A DNA stretch of 64,000 nt from Eubacterium sp. UBA3782 (GTDB lineage Bacteria; Bacillota; Clostridia; Lachnospirales; Lachnospiraceae): positions 26,636 through 90,635 of the forward strand of contig DFFG01000047.1 in NCBI GenBank assembly GCA_002368795.1, written 5' to 3'. This document shows positions 35,856 through 44,760 of this stretch, piece by piece. The notes under the pieces are model-generated. The model was not told the DNA's origin. It did not search any database and saw nothing but the letters and a program-made list of their open reading frames with translations. A program made the position numbers and the translations under genes. The first letter of the stretch is position 1, and every line of letters starts with the position of its first letter.

Positions 35856-37895
35856 ATGGGTATCACTAAGGGAGAGAAAAAACTAAACGGGACCGTCATC
35901 GTCACTTATCGGTGCAATGCGAGATGTACCATGTGCAACCGCTATAAAGCCCCTTCCAGGCCGGAGGAGGAGATCAGCATCGAGACGATCCGGAAGCTTC
36001 CCCGGATGTACTTTACGAATATCACGGGCGGCGAGCCCTTTATCCGGGAGGATCTCCCGAACATCGTGCGGGAGCTTTACAAAAAATCGGACCGTATCGT
36101 GATCAGCACGAACGGTTTCTTTACAGACCGCATTCTGGCCCTGGCGAAGGAATTTCCGCAGATCGGCATCCGGATCAGCATCGAAGGTCTGGAGGAGACC
36201 AACAACGCCATCCGCGGCCTTCAGAACGGGTACCAGAGGGGATACCAGACCCTGAAGAAGCTCCGGGAGATGGGCATGAAGGACGTGGGCTTCGGAATGA
36301 CTGTCCAGGACCGCAACGCGCCGGACCTGGTTCCCCTGTACAAGATCAGTGAAGAGATGGGGATGGAGTTTGCCACCGCAAGCCTGCATAACAGCTTTTA
36401 TTTCGTTGAGGCAAAGAATATCATCCATGACCGGCCTATGGTGGCGAAGCACTTTGAGGACCTGGTCAATGAGCTGTTGCGCAGCAATAGTCCAAAGAAA
36501 TGGTTTCGGGCCTACTTCAACCACGGTCTGATCAACTATATCTACGGTCAGAAACGTCTGCTTCCCTGCGATATGTCCTTTGACACCTTCTTCATCGATC
36601 CCTATGGGGATGTGATGCCTTGTAACGGCACGAAGGATAAGGAGGTCATGGGCAATCTGAATACCCAGACCTGGGAGGAGCTCTGGAACAGCCCGGAGGC
36701 GGAGGCTGTCCGCCGGAAGGTGAGAAATTGCGACCGGGAGTGCTGGATGATCGGCAGCGTGAGCCCGGCCATGCACAAGTACATCTGGGTGCCGGCTCTC
36801 TGGGTCATGACCCACAAGCTGAAAGCACTGTTCACAAAGCATCCCTACTCCATGTATGAGCTGAAGGTGGTCCGTGACTACCGGGATGGCAGGGTGACAA
36901 AGGAGGAGCTGGACCGCTGCTCGACCTGTGATCTGTGCGCAGAGGTGAATAATGGGCTGAGTGAGGCCAGCAAAGAGCAGCTGGAAGGCCGATCTGGCGA
37001 GGAGATCGTGGATGCGGACATCGCTTCCCAGAGGATGGCGGCAAGGGTGGCGGCAGAAGAGGCCGCCGATGACCTTCTGCTGCAGAAGGTCCAGAAGGCC
37101 GAGACAGAGGCACTGGCAGTCCTGAAAAAGATCTGCAATGAGAACAAGATACGCTTCTATCTTCGGGGCGGCAGCGTCCTGGGGGCGGTCAAGTACAGAG
37201 GATTTGTGCCCTGGGATGACGACATTGACATTGCCCTTCCAAGGAAGGATTACGAGAAGCTGATCCAGGTCATGCCGGAGTATTTCGGCGAAGGAGACCG
37301 GTTCCGCTTTGTGGCATATCAGAAAACGAAGGATGCCCACTGTTATTTCCCCCGAGTCCTCCTGAATGAGGATGAGCGCAAGGCAGAGGGCTTCCCGAAG
37401 AACAATGAGAGGGGACTGGTGCTCATCGATGTGCTGCCCCTGGACGGCATGCCGGGAAATCCCCTGTCCATGAAGCTCCACATCGCAAAGGCTTACTTTT
37501 ACCGGATGCTGGCCAGCCTCTGGACGCTGGATGTGAAGGATACGGTAAGCATGCACGGAGGAAAGAAGGACAAGATCCTCCGGATCCTTCACGGGCTGGG
37601 CATCCACCGGCTGTACACCCAGGATTCCATTTACCGGCGGCTGGACCGCATGTACGGGAAATATCCCTTCGGGAAGACCAGAAAGGCAGGCACCATGGCA
37701 AGCTCCAAGCTCCAGAAGGAGATCATGCCCACATCGTGGTTCGGAAAGGGCTGCCGGGCTTCCTTTAACGGGATCCCCTGCCGGATCCCCACGGCGTATG
37801 ACGCTTATCTGAAGCAGCTCTTTGGGGAGAATTATGCCTCCACTGAGCCCCCGGTTTCCGAGAGGACGAAATCCCACCTGTACGGCAGAAACTGA
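35856..37895 (+). CDS. Radical SAM - LicD fusion protein
   Basis: A 679-residue fusion. Residues 10-330 form a radical SAM enzyme: CNARCTMC gives the CxxxCxxC cluster (C20, C24, C27), NITGGEP follows, and a SPASM-like region holds Cys in LLPCDMS, VMPCNGT, RNCDRECW and CSTCDLC. After a helical linker (about 370-410), residues 415-679 are a LicD domain: RGGSVLGAVKYRGFVPWDDDIDI with acidic D454-D456 and D458. LicD proteins move phosphocholine or related phospho-groups to sugars. Joining this to radical chemistry in one chain suggests that the SAM half makes or modifies the transferred group or sugar. This is inference. A GT2 gene follows after 16 bases. Confidence 0.87.
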   Translation: MGITKGEKKLNGTVIVTYRCNARCTMCNRYKAPSRPEEEISIETIRKLPRMYFTNITGGEPFIREDLPNIVRELYKKSDRIVISTNGFFTDRILALAKEFPQIGIRISIEGLEETNNAIRGLQNGYQRGYQTLKKLREMGMKDVGFGMTVQDRNAPDLVPLYKISEEMGMEFATASLHNSFYFVEAKNIIHDRPMVAKHFEDLVNELLRSNSPKKWFRAYFNHGLINYIYGQKRLLPCDMSFDTFFIDPYGDVMPCNGTKDKEVMGNLNTQTWEELWNSPEAEAVRRKVRNCDRECWMIGSVSPAMHKYIWVPALWVMTHKLKALFTKHPYSMYELKVVRDYRDGRVTKEELDRCSTCDLCAEVNNGLSEASKEQLEGRSGEEIVDADIASQRMAARVAAEEAADDLLLQKVQKAETEALAVLKKICNENKIRFYLRGGSVLGAVKYRGFVPWDDDIDIALPRKDYEKLIQVMPEYFGEGDRFRFVAYQKTKDAHCYFPRVLLNEDERKAEGFPKNNERGLVLIDVLPLDGMPGNPLSMKLHIAKAYFYRMLASLWTLDVKDTVSMHGGKKDKILRILHGLGIHRLYTQDSIYRRLDRMYGKYPFGKTRKAGTMASSKLQKEIMPTSWFGKGCRASFNGIPCRIPTAYDAYLKQLFGENYASTEPPVSERTKSHLYGRN

Positions 37896-37911
37896 GAGGC
37901 AAAGGAGAACT

Positions 37912-38775
37912 ATGGTCTGTTTTATCATTCTGCACTATCAGGTCACCGAGGAGACAGAGACCTGCATCCGTTCCCTGGACCGCCTGTCCGGGGAGAAGCA
38001 TGTGGTGATCATCGACAATGCGTCCCCCAACGGCTCGGGACGAAAGCTGAAGGAAGAATATAAAGACCGGGCGGACATCACTGTCCTTCTGAACGGGGAG
38101 AACAGCGGCTTTGCCCGGGGCAACAATGTGGGCTGCGACTGGGCCAGGACCAATCTGGATCCGGACTTCTACGTGGTCATGAACAACGACGTGGAGATCC
38201 CCCAGGAGGATTTTATCGCCCGGATCGAGAGGATCTATGGAGAGAAACCCTTCGCCGTGCTTGGACCGGACATCTATTCCACCACGGGCAGGGTCCACCA
38301 GAGCCCGAAAAGCACCAGACGCACCACCATTGAGGACGCCAGGGCCCTGCAGCAGGTCTACAGGAGGAAGCTGGACAGCCGTATCCTGACGCCCCTGAAG
38401 TGCCGTCTCAAGCAGCTCCCCTTCGTGCGCGCCCTGGCGGCAAAGAAGAAGAGCATCAGCAGCGGCACGGACTGGAGCCGGAAATATACAAACGTTCCCC
38501 TCCATGGCTCCTGCTTCATTTTCTCAAGAGAATTTGCGCAAAAACGGGGGAACTTTTTTTTCCCCGGGACCTTCTTTTACTATGAGTCGGAGATCCTGGA
38601 CTATGAGTGCGGGAAGGCGGGCCTTTTGACGGTCTATGATCCCTCCCTGAAGGTCCTGCATCACCAGAACGTCTCCACCAGAAACACCATGAAGGATGAG
38701 CTGAAGCGGACAGAGTTCATGAACAGGCAGAACTACCAGTCCATCTCAGCTTTTCTCGAATGCTATGACAAGTAA
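37912..38775 (+). CDS. Glycosyltransferase family 2
   Basis: A 287-residue GT2 starting VCFIILHYQVTEET, with IDNASPNGSG, NSGFARGNNVG and the metal motif VMNNDVEI, then the FFYYESEIL acceptor-side region. ATG 37912 has AAAGGAG seven bases upstream; the open frame goes back to 37822 but only over the end of the radical SAM-LicD gene. It closes the dense operon that begins at 31350. A 136-base gap follows. Confidence 0.87.
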   Translation: MVCFIILHYQVTEETETCIRSLDRLSGEKHVVIIDNASPNGSGRKLKEEYKDRADITVLLNGENSGFARGNNVGCDWARTNLDPDFYVVMNNDVEIPQEDFIARIERIYGEKPFAVLGPDIYSTTGRVHQSPKSTRRTTIEDARALQQVYRRKLDSRILTPLKCRLKQLPFVRALAAKKKSISSGTDWSRKYTNVPLHGSCFIFSREFAQKRGNFFFPGTFFYYESEILDYECGKAGLLTVYDPSLKVLHHQNVSTRNTMKDELKRTEFMNRQNYQSISAFLECYDK

Positions 38776-38911
38776 AAAAAATATGGGAAGCCTGCAGGCA
38801 GTATCTTCTTCCGGGAGCTTATGACAGCACTGGACAAGGTGCTTCGGTTGAGAAACAGAGACTGATCTGCAGACAATAGTGAGAGCATATAAAAAGAAAG
38901 GACCTTTGCAT

Positions 38912-39850
38912 ATGGCAGGATCGGCAGTGCTTCTGGCTGCCTGCAATGGAGAACATTATATCCGGCAGCAGATCGATTCCATTCTGGAACAGACCGTACA
39001 GGACTTTACCCTTTATATTCACGATGATGGATCGAAGGATGGCACTCCGGCGATCCTGGCGGAGTATGAGGACAGGGATATGGAGCGGATCCGGATCCTG
39101 CATTTTGCTCCAACAGGGATGGCCTGCCGGAATTTTTTTTCTATGCTCAGGCAGGTGGAGGCAGATTACTATTATTTTTCTGATCAGGACGATTTCTGGC
39201 TGCCCGATAAGCTGGAGACCACCAGAACTGCGCTCCTGGAGCTGGAAAAAGGGGAGAGGAATGTACCTGTCCTCGCCTTCTCCGATCTGAAGGTGACAGA
39301 CGCGGACCTGAAGGTCACTGCAGAGTCCTACCTCCGGCTTACCGGCAGGGATCCCCATCACCGGGACCTGGTCAGCATCCTCAGGCGAAACTGCGCGGCG
39401 GGATGCACCATCGGCATCAACCGGGCCTGCAGGGATGCAGCCCTGAATATCGGTGATGTGGGCAGAGTCTTCATGCACGACTGGTGGCTGCTTCTGACGG
39501 CCTCCGCCTGTGGACGGACTGCCTTTATCGACCGTCCCCTCATGCTCTACCGCCAGCACGGCAGAAACGTGGTGGGGGCCAGAAAAGACCGCCTTTCCTG
39601 GCTGAAGGAAAAGGCCGGAAATGTCCTTTCCGGCAGACAGCTGGGAGAATCCCGGAAGGGTCTCGTGTACCAGCAGAACGCGGTGCAGGGCCTGCTTGCC
39701 CTGGAGGACCTGACGGAGGAGAACCGGAAGCTCCTCGGCGAACTTGCCGGGATCGGTGCGCCGTCAAAAACAGAGCGAATGAAAATGTATATAAAATACC
39801 GGCTTATCCCCGGCGGATGGAAAAACGCCTGGAAGATCCTGCTGGTCTGA
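38912..39850 (+). CDS. Glycosyltransferase family 2 (rhamnosyltransferase-like)
   Basis: A 312-residue GT2 very like the one at 7818: SAVLLAACNGEHYIRQQI, HDDGSKDGT, FSDQDDFW and MHDWWLL...YRQHGRN. ATG 38912 is chosen because GAAAGGA lies nine bases upstream; the frame is open from 38879. In the gap before it, TTGAGA (38848-38853) and GACAAT (38872-38877) with an 18-base spacer could be a weak promoter. The next gene starts 18 bases after its stop. Confidence 0.87.
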   Translation: MAGSAVLLAACNGEHYIRQQIDSILEQTVQDFTLYIHDDGSKDGTPAILAEYEDRDMERIRILHFAPTGMACRNFFSMLRQVEADYYYFSDQDDFWLPDKLETTRTALLELEKGERNVPVLAFSDLKVTDADLKVTAESYLRLTGRDPHHRDLVSILRRNCAAGCTIGINRACRDAALNIGDVGRVFMHDWWLLLTASACGRTAFIDRPLMLYRQHGRNVVGARKDRLSWLKEKAGNVLSGRQLGESRKGLVYQQNAVQGLLALEDLTEENRKLLGELAGIGAPSKTERMKMYIKYRLIPGGWKNAWKILLV

Positions 39851-39868
39851 GAATAAGAGAGGAAACCG

Positions 39869-40819
39869 ATGTACAGTCATTCCTGTGGAAATAAAGAAGC
39901 CTATATCCAGATGGTGGGGGCGGTCAAGCAGCTGAACCATGAGAAGCGGATGCTGCAGCAGGGCGGTGAATACCATCTGGGGAACAGTATCCTGGAGCGG
40001 AAGCGGATCATCACCTCCCACGGGTTCTCCGGGATCCGCTATCTGGTGGACAAGAAGGTGCACTGGAAGCTGAACCGGAAGTATTACACCCCGGTCGCCC
40101 AGAAGGAGATGAAGCTCTCGCCCCCCGATTACTTTTCGGAAGAGCGGATCGCTGTCTATACCTGCATCATCGGGAACTATGACAGCCTGATGGAGCCGGT
40201 CTTTGTGCCGGACAACTGTGATTTCTATGCGGTGACGGATTTTGAGATCCCTGCGGATTCCCGCTGGAAGTGGATCCCCGCCGGGAAATTCGAAAAGTAC
40301 ACAGAGGGCATGAATTCGGTCATGAAGAACCGGTACTTCAAGATGCACCCCCATGTACTTTTTCCGGAATACCGCTATTCCATCTACATCGATGGAAATG
40401 TGCGGGTGTGCACGGACCTGACGGAATGCCTGAACCGGCTCTCACCCCACGGGATCAGCTGCTTTAGGCATTCCCTGCGCAGCTGCGTCTACCAGGAGGC
40501 AGAGTGCCTGATCAAGACCAGGAAGGGTGTGCCCGAGCAGGTAGAGGAGCACGTGAAGCACCTTCGGGCAGAGGGCATGCCGGAAAACTACGGTCTTGCC
40601 CTGTGCAATGTGCTGGTGAGGGACCATCAGTCGGAGAAGTATGGCCCTCTGATGGATCTCTGGTGGTCCGAGTTCTGCAGCCACGCAAAGAGGGACCAGC
40701 TTTCCTTCCCCTACGTCCTGTACAAGAACGGGATCCCCGTAGAGGAAGTCACCACCCTGGGGCCGAACATCTACGAGGATGACGGGTTTGAGGTTCCGGA
40801 GCACAAGAAAAAGTGGTGA
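39869..40819 (+). CDS. DUF616 (TOD1/MUCI70-like) glycosyltransferase domain protein
   Basis: A 316-residue soluble protein. After about 90 basic residues comes the DUF616 core: IAVYTCIIGNYD, FYAVTDF, KNRYFKMHPH and the YSIYIDGNVRV motif with the likely metal-binding Asp. The DUF616 family includes plant TOD1/MUCI70 and many bacterial capsule proteins, and is taken to be a glycosyltransferase. The donor is unknown. It precedes the Wzy-like membrane protein, 59 AT-rich bases away. Confidence 0.82.
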   Translation: MYSHSCGNKEAYIQMVGAVKQLNHEKRMLQQGGEYHLGNSILERKRIITSHGFSGIRYLVDKKVHWKLNRKYYTPVAQKEMKLSPPDYFSEERIAVYTCIIGNYDSLMEPVFVPDNCDFYAVTDFEIPADSRWKWIPAGKFEKYTEGMNSVMKNRYFKMHPHVLFPEYRYSIYIDGNVRVCTDLTECLNRLSPHGISCFRHSLRSCVYQEAECLIKTRKGVPEQVEEHVKHLRAEGMPENYGLALCNVLVRDHQSEKYGPLMDLWWSEFCSHAKRDQLSFPYVLYKNGIPVEEVTTLGPNIYEDDGFEVPEHKKKW

Positions 40820-40878
40820 TTCTGAATAGTTACAAAATAGTAAATAATCTTATCAAATATGAAGCCTGAGAGGGACAA

Positions 40879-42072
40879 ATGGAAGAAAAAAATCGGATCG
40901 ACAGGATTCTGGAATACATCTGGCTGGCACTGTACGGGTTGTGGGTCTATATTGCGATCCTGAATTCTTCGCTGCTTAAACTCAGCCATCCGTCACATGT
41001 GATCCGGGATATCACTCTGTATTATATGCTCCTTGTTATCGTATACCGGATGAACAAGCTGCGCCGGCATTTCTGGGAGGTGCTGCTGATCCTGGGGATC
41101 TGCGCGGTATTCTACAAGGTAGGGAACGGCCTGGGCCGTCCTGCCATGTATGTCTACGGTGCCATGATCGCCAGCGCAGAGGCAGTAGACTTTAAGAAGA
41201 TCCTGAAGACAAGCCTGACTTCTGTGCTGGCAGGCCTTTCCTGCATCGGGATCCTGATCCTCATGGGAAAGCTTCCGGACAACCTCTATCCCCACGGGGA
41301 CGGGTTTGCCCACTGCTTTGGCTATTCCTATTATTCCACGGTGCCCTTCTACCTGTTCTACTGCTTCCTGATGTATCTCTACATCCGGAAGAAGGTGCTC
41401 AGCTGGATAGAGATCGCCGTCTGGCTGGTGATCAATCAGCTGATCTACGCCTTCTTTACCCTGAGCCTGACCTACGGCCTGACCCTGATCGTGATCGCCC
41501 TGTATGTGCTGATCATCAAGCTGGAACTCATCCGCCTGGACAGCCTTCCGGTAAAGATCTTCACCTTCGCCGGATTTCCGGCAGGCATGGCGCTTTCCTG
41601 CATCGGCATGGTGTACTACAACAGTGAAAACAGGATCTGGAGCTTTTTAAACCGCCTGTCCCACAACCGGATCCAGGAGTCTCACAAGGGTATACAGCGG
41701 TACAATATCACTCTCTGGGGCCAGAAGATCGCCATGAGTGGGAACAGCACCACACATGAGACCACGGACTATTTCTATATCGATTCCGCTATGATCTATG
41801 CCCTGCTGGGCTACGGGCTGATTCTTACGATCCTGATCCTTTGCATGTACATGTATCTGCACCATCATTCCTGCTGGAAGAACGACCGGATGCTGTTCAT
41901 CTATGTGACGGCCGTCCTGCTGTTTTCCATCATGAACAACACCTGGATCAGCATGGCCTATAATCCGGTGCTGGCCCTGGTGCCGGCAGCAGTTGCGGAG
42001 GAATTCCGTACCGGGCCTGCTTCCGGAGGAGGCGGAGCTTTGCAGCCGGACGAGGACCGCAGACATGAATAA
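40879..42072 (+). CDS. Polytopic membrane protein, Wzy/O-antigen-ligase-like
   Basis: A 397-residue protein with about ten hydrophobic segments and a larger external loop between residues 250 and 300 (rich in His, Asn and Thr), a layout typical of Wzy polymerases and WaaL-like ligases, which have little sequence conservation. The charged C-terminal tail (residues 375-397) is cytosolic. It may join repeat units made by the genes upstream. No Wzx-type flippase is seen nearby, so the assignment rests on topology and context only. Confidence 0.6.
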   Translation: MEEKNRIDRILEYIWLALYGLWVYIAILNSSLLKLSHPSHVIRDITLYYMLLVIVYRMNKLRRHFWEVLLILGICAVFYKVGNGLGRPAMYVYGAMIASAEAVDFKKILKTSLTSVLAGLSCIGILILMGKLPDNLYPHGDGFAHCFGYSYYSTVPFYLFYCFLMYLYIRKKVLSWIEIAVWLVINQLIYAFFTLSLTYGLTLIVIALYVLIIKLELIRLDSLPVKIFTFAGFPAGMALSCIGMVYYNSENRIWSFLNRLSHNRIQESHKGIQRYNITLWGQKIAMSGNSTTHETTDYFYIDSAMIYALLGYGLILTILILCMYMYLHHHSCWKNDRMLFIYVTAVLLFSIMNNTWISMAYNPVLALVPAAVAEEFRTGPASGGGGALQPDEDRRHE

Positions 42073-42096
42073 AAACAACTCAGGAGCAGATAATTG

Positions 42097-44625
42097 ATGA
42101 TCTACTGGAAAAAACAAACAGCCGCCATTCTGGCAGTTCTGCTGATGATCCCTGCAGGCGCGGGCCCTGCGATGCCCGTCAGTGCTGCAGAGGGGGCCGC
42201 AGCCTTCTCGCAGGAGGAGGCAGCGGATACCGGCACCTTTTACGGTGACGGGAAGAAAGCTGAGATCACTGCAGGGACGGAGATCAACGGAAGCGGGGAT
42301 GCCGGCCTGTCTGACCTTCCTGACTCTGCGGGAGAGGAGCCGGACGGGGGATCTGTTCCCGGGGAAGAAGGGGAACTGACACCTTCTGATCCAGCCGGCG
42401 GAGAATCAGGCGAAGGTGGAGAAAACGATAATACAGACGGGGGGACATCGGGGGAAATGACCGATCCTTCCGGAGACGGCAGTCTGCCGGGGCAGGAGAC
42501 CGATCCTTCAGCCGGGGAGCTGCCTGCCGGAGAAGAGGTGCCTTCCGGAGAGGAGATCTCTGCCGATCCGGAGACAGCTGCCCAGGAAGCTCAGGATGCA
42601 GCGGAAGATGTTTCCGCTGAGGAGGAAGAGACGGAAGAGGAGGATGCTGAGGAAGAGTCTGAACCGGTGGTCTCTTACCGGGTCAGTGTCAGCACCCAGG
42701 GATGGCTCTCAGATGTATCTTCCGGCAAGTGGACCGGAAGCACCAGTACCAGCACGTATCTGGAGGCTCTTTCTGTCAGTATTAAAGAGAATGAGGATCT
42801 GGGCATCCAGTACCGGGTCCGGTTGGCGGACAGCGGATGGACCGGCTGGGCAGCAGACGGAGCCGAAGCCGGAGCCTCCGGCAGCGGAAGGAAGCTGGAG
42901 GCGGTTCAGATCCGCCTGACCGGAACAAAGAAAAACGAGTATGATGTGTATTATTCCCTGTACGCGGCGGGTTTTGGCTGGATGAACTGGGCCTCTGGCG
43001 GGGCATCGGCAGGCACTGCAGCCATCGGAGCTGCAGCCCGCAAGATCAAGATCTGCCTGGTGAAGAAGGGGGATCCTGCTCCGGCGCAGATCTCCGATAT
43101 CTCTGCCTCCTATGCGGCCACAGGAGTCTCCTACAAGGGATATCAGAACGGCACAGGCTGGCTTTCCTCCTATGTGTCCAATGGTGCAGTTTTTACAGGT
43201 TCTGCAGTTCTTGGACAGCTCCGGGTTCTGTTGAAACACCCGGAATGTGATGGCAATATCCAGTATCGGGTCTCTCTGAGCGGCACAGGCTGGCAGTCCT
43301 GGACATCGCCGGGAACCAGCGCCGGGATAAAGAATAAGACGATCCAGGGGCTCCAGATCCGGCTTACGGGAGAATTGGCCGCGAAATACAATGTGTGGTA
43401 TTGCGTAAATGTACAGGGCTATGGCTGGCTGAACTGGACCTCCAACGGAACGACCGCCGGAGCACTCAGCCTCACCCGGGGTATACGGAATATCCGTATC
43501 CGCATCCTGCCTAAGGGGGTAAAGGCGCCGGCAAACTATGGGAAATTTGCCCTGGCGGGTTTCTCCTCTCAGAAGCTGAGTTACAGTGCTTATCTGCCGG
43601 GTATCGGCTGGACGGCGGAGTATTCTTCGGGAAAGACCTGTGGAAAAGCGGGGTCAAACAGACGGATCGAGGCACTGAAGATCAGCCTGCCCTCCCAGAA
43701 GATCACCGGCAGCATCTCCTATATGGGCATGGTGCAGGATGTCGGCTGGGAAAGCAGCTGGTCCCGGGATGGGGCGGTCAGCGGCCTGGAGGGACAGAAA
43801 AAGCGCTATGAGGCGGTAAAGATCCGCCTTACCGGAGAGATCGCATCCTATTATGACATCTGGTACCGGGTCTATGTGCAGGATATGGGCTGGATGGGCT
43901 GGACCAGGAACGGGAAGACGGCCGGATCCCGGGATCTGAGCCTTCGGATGGAGGCTGTACAGATCAAGATCACCGGCAAAGGATGCGCTGCCCCGGGAAG
44001 CACGGACAGGCCCTTCAAGAACGGGGATCGTTCTGCAGAGTTTGTAAAAAAGACCAGCCGGGTCCTGCAGCTTTATGTGCCCATGGTCTGGCAGAAGCCG
44101 GAACTCCCCACAGGCTGTGAGTCTGTTGCTCTGACGATGGCGCTGAAATCCTATGGCTTTGGTCTGGAGAAGACGACCATCGCGGACGACTATCTGCCCT
44201 ATGGGTTTGATTTTGTCACCACCTATGTGGGAGATCCCAGAACGACGAACGGACAGAGCGTGATGGCACCGGGCCTGGTCACCGCAGCGGACAATTTCCT
44301 GAAGGCAAAGGGCAGCAAGTCCAGGGGGCATGAGATCACAGGAACCAGCTTCGCCGGGCTTTATAAGCAGCTGGAGAAGGGACGCCCGGTGATCATCTGG
44401 ATCACCTCCTACATGCGCCAGCCGGTGATCCTCAACTCCAGGATATATAATGGAAAGACTTACTACTGGTACGGGGAGGAGCACTGCGTTGTCCTGTACG
44501 GTTATGATAAGAACAAGGGCAAGGTATTTATTGCAGATCCTCTCTCCGGGCTGGTCACCAGAAGCGCTTCTGCAATAGAGGACATCTATAATAAATCCGG
44601 AAAATGTGCCGTGGTCATCTACTGA
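42097..44625 (+). CDS. Secreted C39-like cysteine peptidase with nine ChW repeats
   Basis: An 842-residue exported protein: signal peptide (about 1-30, ending PVSA), 160 acidic Gly/Glu/Pro-rich residues, three ChW super-repeats (42667-44001) and a C-terminal papain-like C39_2 domain. In the last, C674 (PTGCESVAL), H796 (EEHCVVLYGYD) and the Asp of IADPLSG are the likely catalytic set. It could cut wall peptides or process surface proteins. ATG 42097 is preferred; a TTG one codon upstream is also possible, both near AGGAG. Same modular plan as the two L,D-transpeptidases. Confidence 0.9.
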   Translation: MIYWKKQTAAILAVLLMIPAGAGPAMPVSAAEGAAAFSQEEAADTGTFYGDGKKAEITAGTEINGSGDAGLSDLPDSAGEEPDGGSVPGEEGELTPSDPAGGESGEGGENDNTDGGTSGEMTDPSGDGSLPGQETDPSAGELPAGEEVPSGEEISADPETAAQEAQDAAEDVSAEEEETEEEDAEEESEPVVSYRVSVSTQGWLSDVSSGKWTGSTSTSTYLEALSVSIKENEDLGIQYRVRLADSGWTGWAADGAEAGASGSGRKLEAVQIRLTGTKKNEYDVYYSLYAAGFGWMNWASGGASAGTAAIGAAARKIKICLVKKGDPAPAQISDISASYAATGVSYKGYQNGTGWLSSYVSNGAVFTGSAVLGQLRVLLKHPECDGNIQYRVSLSGTGWQSWTSPGTSAGIKNKTIQGLQIRLTGELAAKYNVWYCVNVQGYGWLNWTSNGTTAGALSLTRGIRNIRIRILPKGVKAPANYGKFALAGFSSQKLSYSAYLPGIGWTAEYSSGKTCGKAGSNRRIEALKISLPSQKITGSISYMGMVQDVGWESSWSRDGAVSGLEGQKKRYEAVKIRLTGEIASYYDIWYRVYVQDMGWMGWTRNGKTAGSRDLSLRMEAVQIKITGKGCAAPGSTDRPFKNGDRSAEFVKKTSRVLQLYVPMVWQKPELPTGCESVALTMALKSYGFGLEKTTIADDYLPYGFDFVTTYVGDPRTTNGQSVMAPGLVTAADNFLKAKGSKSRGHEITGTSFAGLYKQLEKGRPVIIWITSYMRQPVILNSRIYNGKTYYWYGEEHCVVLYGYDKNKGKVFIADPLSGLVTRSASAIEDIYNKSGKCAVVIY
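42667..44001 (+). repeat. Three ChW super-repeats (nine units) in the C39-like protein
   Basis: About 148 residues each, three ChW units per super-repeat, separated by PKG/KKG-xxAPA linkers. Repeats 2 and 3 have the variant middle unit (ECDGNIQY, KITGSISY); repeat 1 has DLGIQY. Confidence 0.88.
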
Positions 44626-44760
44626 GGCTCAGCGGGTCATGAGACAGCAGTATTTCCAGTGATAGGATCAGTTAAAGGACCTGCCGGGAAAGGGAGACCG
44701 TTTGACCGGAAGACACACAGGACCCGGCCGCAGGCCGGGATCCAAAACAGGGAGGAAAAT

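Noticed and set aside
35883..37928. A 681-codon minus-strand open frame opposite the radical SAM-LicD gene
   Set aside because: It is the codon-phase shadow of a GC-rich gene. Its translation has no recognisable domain, while the plus strand carries clear catalytic motifs.
42667..44001. CRISPR-like periodic repeats
   Set aside because: The periodicity is at the protein level (ChW units), with diverged DNA and no constant repeats with variable spacers.
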